Assembly (NCBI RefSeq): GCF_025118155.1
Contig: NW_026251390.1
Span: 496,001-560,000 of the forward strand
Direction of reading: 5' to 3'
DNA: 64,000 bases
Origin: Cokeromyces recurvatus
Lineage: Eukaryota; Mucoromycota; Mucoromycetes; Mucorales; Mucoraceae
A program made the position numbers and the translations under genes. Shown here piece after piece: positions 24,583 through 36,162 of this stretch. Every line of letters begins with the position of its first letter. Position 1 is the stretch's first letter. A model generated the notes under the pieces. The model searched no databases. It worked only from the letters and a program-made list of their open reading frames with translations, and was not told the origin of the DNA.

Positions 24583-25386
24583 ATGTCAAGCCAAGAAGAA
24601 GAAGAAGAAGAAAAGTCAATGATACTTGATTCTTTTGATGGATGTTATTTATTTGAAGAAGAAGCTGCTGCTGATGATGATGATGATGAAGACATAATCA
24701 TAGATACATCACCCCCTCTTGCAGAACCACCTTCAGATGCAAGCTATGATGAGTCATTTATTGAATTGATAAAAAGATATCTAAAGAGGGCCCAGGAGAT
24801 GACGAAGAGTGAAGTGAAGACATGGTTCTCAGAGGAGAGGAAATCATTTGATTCACTTATTAATTATGATCTATGTACAAGCGATAATGAGTTTAAAGCA
24901 GTAGAGAAAGGTCGTGCTGATGCTATTGACTGTTATAAAGAAGAGTTACCCCTCTATTTAATAGCACAGGAAGAAGAAGAAAAAGAAAGAGACATGTCAT
25001 TACCAGAGTTTGCAGTCTTGAAGCAAAGCCCGATGACGGTCAGAGATCTAAATTATACAACAAATAAAAAGATAGAGCAAGAACATATGAAAGACTTTTC
25101 ATCATGGTTATGCTTTGATAGTGAAGATGAATTAGTCAAATTCAAGGTGAACTAAAAATCATGTCCATTATTTTGATTTTATTGTAATTTTACTTATTAG
25201 GATGAAATCAAAGATGATTCAATGGATAGTTTCAAAGAGAATGTTATCATGTCAAGCACTCCTGTATTGAAAAGAGCCTTACCAAATCCTCCTCCTTCTT
25301 CTTCTTCTACTGTAGTAAAGAAAAGATTACTTGAAAAATCATCCATTCATGATAAAAAATCATTCTTTAATTTAAAAAGAAAATAA
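24583..25386 (+). CDS. Acidic orphan protein
   Basis: Two exons (24583-25147 and 25201-25386) join KFK to DEIKDD, about 250 residues. The N-terminus has runs of Glu and Asp, the centre contains a helix-prone segment (FIELIKRYLKRAQEMTKSEV), and the C-terminus is Ser-rich and basic. I do not recognise a family. The AUG context and intron look normal. Its stop codon ends at 25386, and the stop codon of the opposite-strand NIPA-like gene begins at 25387, so the two transcripts must overlap. Confidence 0.7.
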
Positions 25387-26561
25387 TCATTGTTCTTCTT
25401 CATCATTATTTACAGTATAAGATACACCTTTCTTATTTAATGATAATAATGGCTTGCTATCTTCTTTAATAACCAGCAAAGAATATTGATTTATATTAGA
25501 AATCATCAAGACACCATAGACAAGCAACATAATACCCAACAGAACAATCATCACTTGCCACCAACATAATTTATCCCATTGATTATAATAAACTAATCCA
25601 TTAAACAAACATGATATGTTGAATGAACAAAAGTTCAAGGGCACCAATATCATCGTATCACACAGTTGAACGCCTTTATTCAAGTAATATAGCTACTTTT
25701 TTACAAATTTTATTTAATTATCTATTTATTATGTAATATGATTTACCTGTAATAAAGCTGTCACGATTAATGCAAAGACAATAAACCAAGTCAAAGGATA
25801 AATAAATTGATTTTCATGATGAAAAATAGTCAATAATAACAATTCTAATCCACTTTTAGCAAATAACATAGCTTGACTACTAATATTAGCCCCTAATAAA
25901 CCATAACTTTGAAAAAAAAAAAAAGGGGTTAATAATTGAAATCATCCCATTCAATCCAGTACCTTATTCCAAGCCACATCTTTTCTGCTGGACCTTGTTG
26001 ATAGTTTCTTTTCTTCATTAAATATTCCATAACATGTGTACAAATCAAGCCAATACAAATACTTATTTCTAGCAATGAAAAGTAGATAATAAAAGAAGGT
26101 CTTTTATAAAGTGTAATTAAATCTTTTAATGAATGATTTGGTTCTGATATTGTTCCAAATCCAGCTATGAATCCTGCTCCTACAACAATTAATCCTGTAC
26201 CTAAATAAATAAATCATTAGATAAATAAATTGTGACGACGAGGGGGAAATCATAATAATGACTATTTACCCGATAAAGTCTTCTTTGTAAATGAATCACC
26301 TAATATCCATTTAGCAAAGATAGCATTGAATACTAAGCCAATAGCTCCTATAGGTGCTAATATAACGATAGGTAAATAACCAATGGTAAATGTTGATCCA
26401 ATTAGATTCGAAATGGTATAAATTAAGAACCCCAATATCCATAAAGATGGTCTATGAACAAGATGTGATTTTCTTTGTATTGATATACCAAAAGCCTGAG
26501 ACATACTAGCTATTAATGAAATTAATAATGGCCCCCATAATGATAAAAGAAGAAGAACCAT
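25387..26561 (-). CDS. NIPA-like magnesium transporter family membrane protein
   Basis: Multi-pass membrane protein of the NIPA (DUF803) family, several members of which carry Mg2+ at the plasma membrane or endosomes. The first exon encodes SQAFGISIQRKSHL, a tract GFLIYTISNLIGSTFTIGYLP and LAPIGAIGLVFNAIFAKWIL, which are hallmark NIPA segments. Later exons encode further hydrophobic helices (for example IIYFSLLEISICIGLICTHV and WWQVMIVLLGIMLLVYGVLM) and a hydrophilic acidic tail. Four exons are inferred, with introns of roughly 50-70 nt. The gene converges with zero spacing on the acidic orphan. Substrate is inferred from the family only. Confidence 0.8.
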
Positions 26562-26588
26562 ATTATTAATAATATAAGGAAAAGGAGA

Positions 26589-26650
26589 AGAAATAGTAGT
26601 AGTAGTAGTAGTAGTAGTAGAAGAAGAAGAAGAAGAAGAAGAAAATAGGG
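26589..26650. repeat. (AGT)n(AGA)n microsatellite
   Basis: Trinucleotide repeats in the 5' flank of the NIPA-like gene, just upstream of its ATG on the minus strand. Confidence 0.8.
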
Positions 26651-26775
26651 CTACTCTAAATTAATGGTTGCTATAAATAGTCATGTTACATACTAGTCTA
26701 TTATTATATATAATGATATATGTAGTATATAAATGTGTATATATTTGTATATGTACAATTTATTATAAAAAAAAA

Positions 26776-28637
26776 TTAATGCCAATAAGGTTGTCTTTGC
26801 TGCTGCTCTTGTTGTGGATAGTATTGTTGTGGATAATAAGGTTGTTGTTGTGGTGGTGGCATAGGGTAAGGCTGTTGTTGATACATATTAGGATGTTCCT
26901 TATTATTATTGTACATAATTTCATTGGGTTGTTGTGACTGAGGTGGTTTATCAATATAATTAGGATTGTACATTGGGGCGGGTGTAGTAGTAGTAGAAGA
27001 AGAAGCAGTAGGATGATGATGATGATACACAGGTTTATTCACTGGAATAGGTTGATACGGATTATACATTTGAATGTATTGTTGATATTGTTGCATTGCA
27101 TTAAAATAATTTGAAAAGTAAGAAGCATCATTATGTTGTTGAGGAGGTAAAGGAGGAGGAGGAGTATGATGGTGATGATGATGATGATGATGCATCATAG
27201 TTTCCATGTTATATTTATTATTATCATGTATAATAGAAGGTGACTGACTATATAAAGTGGGATCATAATATGCAGTCGTAACAGCCTATTTATATATTTA
27301 TTTAATATTTTAATACTAGTAGTGTAAAGGAAGTTTTACTTACTATTCTTTGCATGTCTGTATATTCATTATTGTTATTAGTGTTATATGAATAAGAGGC
27401 ATAAGGGTTCACTACATGCTGTGGTTGATAGTTGATTGGTTGTGGAGGAAGTGGCTTATTATTCTGTTGTATTGCTTTTGTCTCCTTTTTTTGGTCTTTT
27501 TCTTCTTTTTCTTCTTTTAAAATAGGTTCTTCTTTCTTTTTAGTCACGTTGACAATTTCAGTTTCTTTTACAGCTTTTTCATTTTCATCATCACTATCAT
27601 TTAAATTTAATGTACCAAACTGAACATTAACTGATTCTGCAAGTGAAGTAGGTTGCTGATTATTTGGTAATACAACTGCTTCTGTTTGATTTAATCTTCT
27701 TATTGGTTGTATTCTAATTGTTGCTGTTACTGTTGATGTAATAGTTGGATTAGATTCATCATTAATCGTCTCTTGTGCTTTTTCATTAATTTGTTTTTCT
27801 TCTATTTCCTCCTTTTGTTCCTCTTCTTTTTCATCTTCCTCTTCTTTATTATCATCGTCATCATCATTTTCCTCTTGTTGTACTTTTTTATTTTCCAAAT
27901 CTTCACACTCATTTAACTCTTCTATTTTTGTTACTTCTTTTGTAATTGGAGTTACATCGGATGGTTGTTCATGTTCTTTTTCAGTAGTCGATTCTTCAGG
28001 TTTAGATGGTCCACGAAGAATACTTGCCCAAGAAGGCTTTTGCTCTTCTTCTGGAGCACTTGTTGGTTCTTTCATCTTTTTCTCTTCTTTACGTTGCTTT
28101 TTAAATTTATAATTCTTTCCACTACTTTTTGTTTTTTTATTGTAACGAGTATTCGAAGAATCTTTGACAAGAAAGGGTTAAATTACTTTTATTATATCGT
28201 CTACTCGTTTATTTTACCTTTTTCTTTGTTATTATTCATCTTTTTATTAGGTGGTTGTGGTTGTGATTGAGGTTTTGGTTTCTTTGATTTAACTTGTCCC
28301 CATTGATTTGCATAGCCTAATAGAAAAAAAATAAATAAATAGATAATATTTAGTTCTTTTTTTTAAAAATGTCTATATATACATGTAATTAATGCAAGTA
28401 TATTTAAAAACCTTCTGTAATTCGAGTAATAGCTAAGTCCAAGTCACCTTGACATTCATCCATAACAAATAATAAATCATCTTGACTCCATTCAGGAAAT
28501 AATTCTTTTAAAGGTAATATAGCTTTCTTGAATTGATTACGAAGTGATTTCAAATCATTATTATTGTTATTTTTATTATTTTTATTTCTAGCATGATGTT
28601 GATTGAAACGTTTATTAATGGTTGGATTAGGTAACAT
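26776..28637 (-). CDS. DEF1: RNA polymerase II degradation factor Def1-like, CUE domain
   Basis: Def1 promotes ubiquitylation and removal of stalled RNA polymerase II. The first exon encodes a CUE-like ubiquitin-binding domain (LKELFPEWSQDDLLFVMDEC, then DLDLAITRITEG). The next exons continue YANQWGQVKSKKPK, a motif I associate with Def1 orthologs. The middle is an acidic and Glu/Lys-rich low-complexity region containing PSWASILRG. The last exon is rich in Gln, Pro, Tyr and His, with a run of nine His and QQQPYYPQQYYPQQ, a prion-like tail as in yeast Def1. About five exons are inferred; total length is about 520 residues. Confidence 0.8.
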
Positions 28638-28784
28638 TATATAGATATAAATATATCTATAATATATCTATTTATCTATATATGTATATGTATATGTTTA
28701 AAAGAAAAAAAAAAGAGCAAAAGAGAGATAAAAAGAAGAATTTAAGACGTGTTATATATATATGTATGTATATATAAAGGAAAA

Positions 28785-28822
<38 letters not shown>

Positions 28823-28856
28823 CTTCTTTGTTGTTTGCTTATTATTGTTTAGACTC

Positions 28857-28860
<4 letters not shown>

Positions 28861-28895
<35 letters not shown>
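28861..28895. repeat. T35 homopolymer with adjacent (GA)n
   Basis: A run of 35 T between Def1 and the upstream minus-strand orphan, preceded at about 28794-28815 by (GA)n. Confidence 0.85.
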
Positions 28896-28896
<1 letters not shown>

Positions 28897-28936
28897 TTTT
28901 TTGTCGCGTTATATAGCTGACCAATCATTTTAATTA

Positions 28937-29979
28937 TTAGGTAATGATTATTTCGTGCATTAATCGAGACATCTTTCTATTTTCTCCACGTATAAAAATA
29001 TCTTTTCTTCTTGGTAAGAAACCTCTTGGTTTTAATGGACTTAATAATTTTCTTGCTCTCATCATATTAAGTTCTGCTGATATCATTCTTAGATGATCTG
29101 GATTCGACCTTGTGTCTCGTGTATATGTATTCGTGTCTGGATTAAATCTTGGCTGAGTGGTAGCTTCTGATCTTCTTTTCTTTTGTGATAAACCATGAGT
29201 AGGTCTTTTAGGTGGTATAGGCATTGGTATTAATTTCTTCTTCTTGGTAGTGTTAGATAAAGATTGTTTTAATTTAACTAATGTAGCTTTCCATAATTCA
29301 GAGTCAGTATTTGACAGTTGGGGTGGTGAAGAAGATATTGCATAAGAAGCAGTGGTAATAGATGGTGTCTTTTTTAAATTAAAAGAGGATATGGAATGTC
29401 TTCTTAATGAGTTTTTATGTTTTAAATAAGTCTCTCTTAATTTTGGACTGGATACTTTCCCCTTTATCATCTTTTCATACTCTTTCTCTTCTTCTTCTTC
29501 CTCTTCTTCGTCATCATCATATTCTTGTAATAATTCCAAAGATAATATCACTTCATGGCTTGGTTTTTTATCTTCTATTTTACTTAAAGAAGGAGGTGGC
29601 ATATGTAGTGGTAACACTTCAGTAAGAAAATCTCCAAATAAAAAATTTCTAATAGGTGATTGTACCTAACATAAATTTTTAGCCAAGTGTATACCTATTG
29701 TAACTTTTTTTTATCTACCAATTCTTCTTCATCAGGTAATGACTCTTTACTGTCAACTACAATCCAGTCTTCAACATGTGACATTCTTCTCATCACCTTT
29801 CTCGAATCAGTCACTTTTTCTTTTTTAGTCCGTTTCTTTTTTTTAAACATAGGCGGAGGTATATCTCCATAGGGCTTTGTTGTTATTTGTGCCGCTAGTT
29901 GTTTAATTATTTCTCGGTAAGAAATGGTTTCATTTTCTGTCTGACTTGGAATAGCGACAGGCTTTGAAGTTGATAACAT
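28937..29979 (-). CDS. Basic orphan protein
   Basis: Two exons are inferred. The first ends EESLPDEEEL-like at a GTAGAT donor; a 53-nt intron (about 29668-29720) follows, and the second exon begins VQSPIRNFLFGDFLTEVLP. The join is in phase and gives about 330 residues. The protein is rich in Lys, Arg and Ser, with an acidic run (YDDDEEEEEEEEKEYEK) and a conserved-looking C-terminal block (DHLRMISAELNMMRARKLL, then KPRGFLPRRKD). I do not recognise a family. No signal peptide or membrane segment; a nuclear protein is plausible from composition. Confidence 0.65.
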
Positions 29980-30065
29980 GGTTAAAATAAAAAAAAATGA
30001 AAAAAAAAATAAAATAAAATAAAATAAAATAAATAAAATTTTATTTAATAATTATTATAAAAAAG

Positions 30066-30118
<53 letters not shown>

Positions 30119-30332
30119 ACAAAACATGATTCTAGTTGCTTTTTATTTTTCATGTTCTCTAAATATAAAATAAATTACAACCATCGTGACCTTTTTTGCT
30201 TTTTATTTTTTTTATTTTTTTTTTTACTTTTCCTCTTTCCCCCCACTTCACTCACTCACTCACTCACTCACTTTCCCTCTTCTCCCTCAAATAAATAAAT
30301 AAATAAATAAAAATGAAACGCATCTTTTGTTA
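29980..30332. repeat. Spacer with A51 run, (AAAAT)n and (CACT)n
   Basis: Contains (AAAAT)n at about 30008-30033, an A-run of 51 at 30066-30116, (CACT)n at about 30247-30272 and (AAAT)n at about 30288-30311. No gene is seen. Confidence 0.8.
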
Positions 30333-30791
30333 TTATTTCTTTCGCCATTCTCGAAAACTTGCCCCCTCTTTTTGCCATGGAGTTGCAGTATGATTTTCTT
30401 GATTTTTATTATGTAAGATTTCATAGGGGAGTAGTAGTTGTGATGATGGATTCTTTTGACTATGTTCATTTTGGCTTTGTAAATAAAGTAAAGTAAAGAC
30501 AACAATACCAAAGCCAGCAAGATAAGATCGTCGTGTCCATAATTTTGTATCTATGATTGTTGTATGAGAAGAATAAGCAGAAGGTCGATGTTGATAGTAG
30601 TTATTTGTATGCTGTTTTGTCAGCATGTTGTATGCAACTGTTATTTCCGTAAAATCAACTTTACTATTCTTATTTATATCTGGATGATAAATTTTACAAA
30701 GTTGAAGATATCGATTCCGAATTTCCTTTTGTGTAGAATATCGTCCGACGCCTAATATTTCATAAGGTGTCTTTTTATTATTGTTAAACAT
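30333..30791 (-). CDS. J-domain protein with one membrane segment
   Basis: Co-chaperone that would stimulate an Hsp70. Single exon, 152 residues. Residues about 8-65 are a J-domain: TPYEILGVGRYSTQKEIRNR, then the invariant HPD in YHPDINK, then FTEITVAYNML. After a short linker, a hydrophobic segment (YLAGFGIVVFTLLYLQS) would anchor it in a membrane with a C-terminal tail. Small single-pass J-proteins like this occur in mitochondria and the ER. No targeting signal decides between them. Confidence 0.8.
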   Translation of the reverse strand: MFNNNKKTPYEILGVGRYSTQKEIRNRYLQLCKIYHPDINKNSKVDFTEITVAYNMLTKQHTNNYYQHRPSAYSSHTTIIDTKLWTRRSYLAGFGIVVFTLLYLQSQNEHSQKNPSSQLLLPYEILHNKNQENHTATPWQKEGASFREWRKK

Positions 30792-31022
30792 TTTTTATTT
30801 ATTTATTTTTATTTTTTGTGAGATTAACAAGGAAAAAAATAAAAATAAAGAGAGAAATGTCTAAAAAAAGTAACTAATATTTAACCGCATATAAAAATAA
30901 TTTGATTGGTCTTCTTTCGATATATAGTCCCCCCCCACACACACGTGTATGGAGCGTAAGAGTAGGACAAATAATTTTATTATCTTTACTACAGCACCAT
31001 ATAAGGTTCAGCAGAAGCAGAA

Positions 31023-32357
31023 TCAAGAGATATAATACTTTTCTTCAAACTTTCTTCTCCATCTTGCACCATATTTATAACAAATCAGGATACACATACT
31101 ATTCAAACATCCTAAAACAGCTAAAATAGTGAACATGATACCATTCCCTAATTTATTTACTACTGTGTTAGAAAAGAGGGCAGTCATGGCTCCAATAAGA
31201 CATCGAATACAACTATTCACTCCTACTGCAGTTGCAGAATAACCTAAATAATAATAATATACATACATACATATATATATATACATATTAGCATTAATAT
31301 ATATATATATTCATACATATATGTATATATTTATATTTTGGTATATATGTGACCTGGTTTAGAATCAACCAGATATACTTGAGCAGGTGTGATGCTCCAC
31401 ATTTGACCTAATGCATCTATATAACATACATATATATATTATATATTTATATACATATATTTATATACATATATATATATATGTGCGCGTGTGCGTGTGC
31501 GTGTGTAAAAGTTAGAATAGTAAGACTTACAAAGAAATAATCCAACAAGTGGAACATAGACTTCAAAATGCCTTTGATTAGTAGTAGTAGTAGTACTATT
31601 ACTACTCCATCCATAGATTAAATAACCAGCTGGCATAAATAGAAAAGAGGGAAGACAAGCTAATAGTCTCTTTTCAAGAATGACCTTCTTCTTTTGTTGT
31701 TCTTTTGATAATCGTTTTAAAAGGTAATCTGAATAATGTCCACTCGCTATTGATCCTATCATCAGACCAGCCCCTAAGGGAAGATAGCAAAGTCCTGTTT
31801 GCCATTCATTATAATCATATCTATTCTTAAATGTCTCGGTAATTGTTGGATTCTATTATATTATTAACATAATTGAAATGAAGAGGAGTCTATCTAAATC
31901 TAATTTTATACCAACCAAAAAATAAAAACTTCCAAAGATAATACCAGTAAAGAGAATTAAGATATTCGTATTGGGATCATGCAACATAATAAGCATAGGT
32001 GTGAAACTGGTACGAAGAATACTCCAAAAGGATGGCGTTTGTAGAGTAGTACGGGTTGTTGATGATTGCTTACTGTTGTCTATATAATAAGCATCTATTG
32101 AACTTGTTTGTTGTTGTTGTCGTTGTTTTCTTAATGTCTCTGGTAAGAATACGATTGTCATTATCAGAAGAGCACCACATAAAATGGCTGTAAAATAAAA
32201 CGTCGATCTCCAACCTAAATATTGGCAAAGAAAGCCTAAAAAAAAAAAAAAAATAAAAATTAATTCTATCTTTTTGATTACTTGTTGTAATAAAAAGACA
32301 TTCATATAATATATACCGCCTACAGTAGGTCCTAATACGTAACATAAAAAAAAAATT

Positions 32358-32396
<39 letters not shown>

Positions 32397-33271
32397 AAAG
32401 TTAAATAAATAGACATATGTATAGTTACCAATGACGGGGCCAAGTAAAGGTCCACTATTATATATACATTCATATATAAATAGATGTAAAGAAAATGAAC
32501 AAATAAAATTAGAATAGATATTTAATTAGAGATACAAAGTAGAATTTAACTCACGTGTAAAATATACCATAGGCTCTTCCTCTAGTTTTAATAGGAATAG
32601 TATCAGCTATCACACCAGTACCTAACGTGAGTCCTGCAGTGGATCCAAATGATTGTAAAGCTCGAAATACAATAAGCATACTAATGTTGATAGAGATAGC
32701 ACTTAAGATAGAGCTTATGACAGTAATGATACCACTAAATAGATACATTCGTTTTCTACCATAGTTATCACTAAGAATAGCCCAAAACAATGGCTATTAG
32801 TAGAATAATGAATAAAATGAAATTATTATGTCACATAGTATACAATCTTTTGCTTACAGATAAACCCATAAACACAACAAATGCAGATATTGAACCATTG
32901 ACAGCAGACATACTTGTTTCTAAATCTTTAGCAATAACCAAAATGGAAGGCATGTACATCATGGAACTCATAGGTCCAGCAATACCACCCAATGCAACTA
33001 ACAAGATAATAAAATTCCTTTTACTTGAGGAGAAGTGATATGGATCATCTAAAGCATATACATCGCCTAATAAATAGTTCTTCCATCTATTCCACTTTTT
33101 ATGATTTGTATTTTCTGTTGTTACAATGATAGAAGATGTCTCTACTATCTCTTCATAAGAAGGTGTGGCATGCTCCTTTTTGTCATCATTTGTTAATATT
33201 GAATCTACTGTTGTTGATATAGCTTGAATATTCTCTTCATGAATGATAGGTATATCATTAGCTTCATTCAT
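31023..33271 (-). CDS. MFS transporter, DHA1 drug:H+ antiporter type
   Basis: Twelve-helix proton antiporter, probably in the plasma membrane. About eight exons are inferred. The N-terminal 75 residues are cytosolic and hydrophilic. Motif A reads PLFWAILSDNYGRKRM. The antiporter motif C is assembled from four exons as GPLLGPVIGPTVGGFL, including exons of 26 nt (32429-32454) and 15 nt (32337-32351). Later segments include TGLCYLPLGAGLMIGSIASG and the final helix TILAVLGCLNSMCILICYKYG. A (GA)n repeat at about 32360-32392 lies in one intron. The substrate cannot be told; relatives export drugs or polyamines. Confidence 0.82.
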
Positions 33272-34450
33272 AATTAAAATGTATTAAAAAGGAACTTTTC
33301 TGTATTAAACAAAAACACAAAAAATAATAGAATAGAATACATTCTACTATTAACAATAATAATTTCGATTTACATTACTTATTAGATCTATCGAAAAAAA
33401 AAACACCCCCCATCATACCCTTGTATAGATCATCACAATGACGAGAAGTAGTTTCAAGTAATTTTATTATTTTATATCACTCAAAAGCATCGTCATAGGA
33501 ATAAAAAGCAATAATAAAAGAAGAGGAGTTTCTTTTAAACAAATGTCCTTATATATAAGGATACTTCCACTTTCTTTTTGTTTCTTGGTATAGTCTTTAT
33601 TTACTCCTCGTGTATATAAACCTGATCTATTACATAAAAAGTAATGTCTGTCAATAAAAATAAATGCATTAGTTAGCAGCTACTCTTCCTTTCCCTCTCT
33701 TCCTCTCTTGAAAAAGAACGATATTCCTCATCTACTATACCCTCAAGTAAGAAATACTCAGGAATCACCTTATAATTATTCCAGTTAAAAATAAGAGTGT
33801 TATATTAGTATATGTGTATTTACTCTAAGGTTATTCCAAAGGAGTTTATTAAAAAAGATTCGTGCGTGATATAGTAATAAAGCATCTCTCTCTTTCTCTC
33901 TTTTTATTCATGTAATTAATAGTAAAATTTAACATAGAATACAATCATACTATCAATCTTTTGTTTTTTTTTCGAGGAAGTAAAAATAAAAAAGAGTATG
34001 CTGTTTTCGTTTCTGCTTCTTTTACCTCTTTTTTACACTATTACTACACTACTAGCTTGGTTACTATTATATTGGACTATTCTTGGGTCCCTCTCTTTTA
34101 CCAATTTGCTATTGATGTAGGTCCTATGAAGGGTTCTTGTCACTTAATCCAATGAATGTATCTATTTATCATCATCCTATATATGCATACACTTCCTAGT
34201 AGTTTCCCCTAAAAAAGAAAAAAAAAAAGTAAAAAAATTTGAGAAAAATAAAGATAAACACAACGATAACCAGATGAACATTTCCTACAAAGTCTTTATT
34301 TTGCAGACATATATGTATTTACAGTAAAAGTTTCTTTCTTCAGTCTTTACTTATAAAGATATAAGCATTAAACCCCCCCCCTCAGTTTGTATTTATCTAT
34401 TTGTCTACAAAAGAAAATTGTCTGACTTTAAAAGGAGAAATATCTCGGTC

Positions 34451-34483
<33 letters not shown>

Positions 34484-34535
34484 AATTATTCATAGATCGC
34501 CCTTTTTTTTTATATATATAATTTTCAAATAATCA
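33272..34535. other. Intergenic region between divergent genes
   Basis: No gene supported. It has a run of 31 A at 34452-34482 shortly upstream of Bcd1, a C-run at about 34374-34381 and TATA-like sequences. A 64-codon frame at 33961 has no motif and is not called. Confidence 0.55.
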
Positions 34536-35854
34536 ATGTCTAGTTTAATTAAGGACACAACGATACCTACAGAAAACATGGAACCAGCGATCGAAGAGTC
34601 TGGTATTACTATGATACCCGATCATTCATTCAATGATCATGTGCCAAATGAAGAGGAAATTCAAAAAGCTAAATTATGTCAAATCTGCCAATCCAAAAAT
34701 TGGATCTATACCTGTCCACGATGTCTAACTCATACCTGTTGTTTAAAGTGTGTCAAAAAGCATAAAAAAGAAAGCTCTTGCTCTGGAATTAGAGATAAGA
34801 CAGCCTATGTACCCATACAAGCATATAGTGAAGCTCATATGATGAGTGGTAATGATAAACATGGATAAAAAAAATAAGAAATAAAAATAATGCTTACTTT
34901 AAATGTTATTTTTGTTAATCTTAGATTATACATATTTGGAAGATGTTGCAAGACAAACTGATAATTTTACAAGGGAAAGAGTGAATACAGTAAAGGAATT
35001 AAAGAATAGAGGTGCACAAGCGAGAGCCAAAATATTATATACTGTAGCCAATGAATTAGGAATCCGTTATTCTGCTCTACCCATGGGTATGAGTCGAAAT
35101 AAATTAAACCAGAGTAATTATAGTAAAAAGTAAGTATGATAATAACATCTTTTAAATCAAGATGTCGAGTCAATGAGAGAATTATGTTAACATTGTACTT
35201 TATTCTTTAGTTTAAAACAGATCTTTTGGACACTTGAAGTTAATTTTTATAAAAATAACAAAAAAGAACGTTACTTGGAGCATTCGTAAGTATATATAAT
35301 ACATATTAGCACCCATCGTTTACTCATTCTGCCATATCATCTTTTTTTTTTTTTCAAGGTTTCCAAATAATAAGCCCTTTTATGCCTTTTTTGAAAATTT
35401 ATTATTATCAGAAAAACCTTTTGGTAAAAGTGCTTATGGAATTATCCGACATCAACTTAGAGAATTTGTGGATGCTGGCATAGAACAATTCATGATTGCG
35501 TTAAAAAAGGAAAAGGCACCGCGAGGTCATTTTGTGAATGTGACAGATATGTTACACTTGACATTTAAAGATGTACTTAAAGGAGAACAAATCATTGAAT
35601 ATCCTATTTTTTATATTTGGCTTAAACAAGAAGAACAACCTTCTGATATTTTAGTATTAGAAGATAAGAAAGTCTTGATTACTGAGATTCAGCCTAAAGA
35701 AGAAGAACAGAAAGAGACCTCAACAGTTGATAACCGAGAAAAAGAAAAAGAACAGGAAGAGATGACAGCAGTTGATAACCAAGAAAAAGAAGAAGTAATG
35801 AAAACTGAAGACATAATTACAGTCATTCATGATAACAGTAGTATAACAGAGTAA
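34536..35854 (+). CDS. BCD1: Box C/D snoRNP assembly factor Bcd1 (HIT zinc finger)
   Basis: Nuclear factor needed for early assembly of box C/D snoRNPs. Four exons are inferred; the first (34536-34848) joins in phase to DYTYLEDVARQTDNF. The zf-HIT finger is complete: CQICQSKNWIYTCPRC, then CCLKCVKKHKKESSC with the final His/Cys ligands. Later exons encode LKNRGAQARAKILYTVANELG, FWTLEVNFYKN and KPFGKSAYGIIRHQLREFVD, in the order seen in BCD1/ZNHIT6. The C-terminus is acidic and contains an imperfect duplication around TSTVDNREKEKEQEE and MTAVDNQEKEE. Length is about 350 residues. Confidence 0.9.
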
Positions 35855-36162
35855 TAAAGATGCATGCATCATGTGTAAATATCAATACGTTGTTATGTAC
35901 CTTTTTTTCGACCGAAAAAAAATAAGAAAGATTTTTTTTTTTATAAAATTTAAAAATCAGACTTTTCTTTTTTTTTTTTCAACAAGTTGTTTGGTAGATA
36001 CGGTTAAAACTTAACAACTCTGCTCGCTAAAAAAAAAAAAAAAAACATTTTTTTCTTTTCAATAATTTTAATAGAATATTTTTTATTTTCTTTTCTTTTA
36101 TTTTTTTTTTTTTTTTTTTTTTCTGTTCATCTTTATCATCAACATCATCATCATCATATACC
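35855..36162. other. Short T-rich spacer
   Basis: Contains several A- and T-runs and a (CAT)n stretch just before the PITP start codon. No gene is seen. Confidence 0.6.

Noticed and set aside
29668..29720. Reading the minus-strand orphan as two separate genes because of the TAG after KKKLQ
   Set aside because: A GTAGAT donor upstream of that stop and a TTAG acceptor give a 53-nt intron that joins both parts in phase.
33961..34155. 64-codon plus-strand frame in the MFS-Bcd1 spacer
   Set aside because: Hydrophobic but without a family, start context or conservation clue; probably a product of T-rich DNA.
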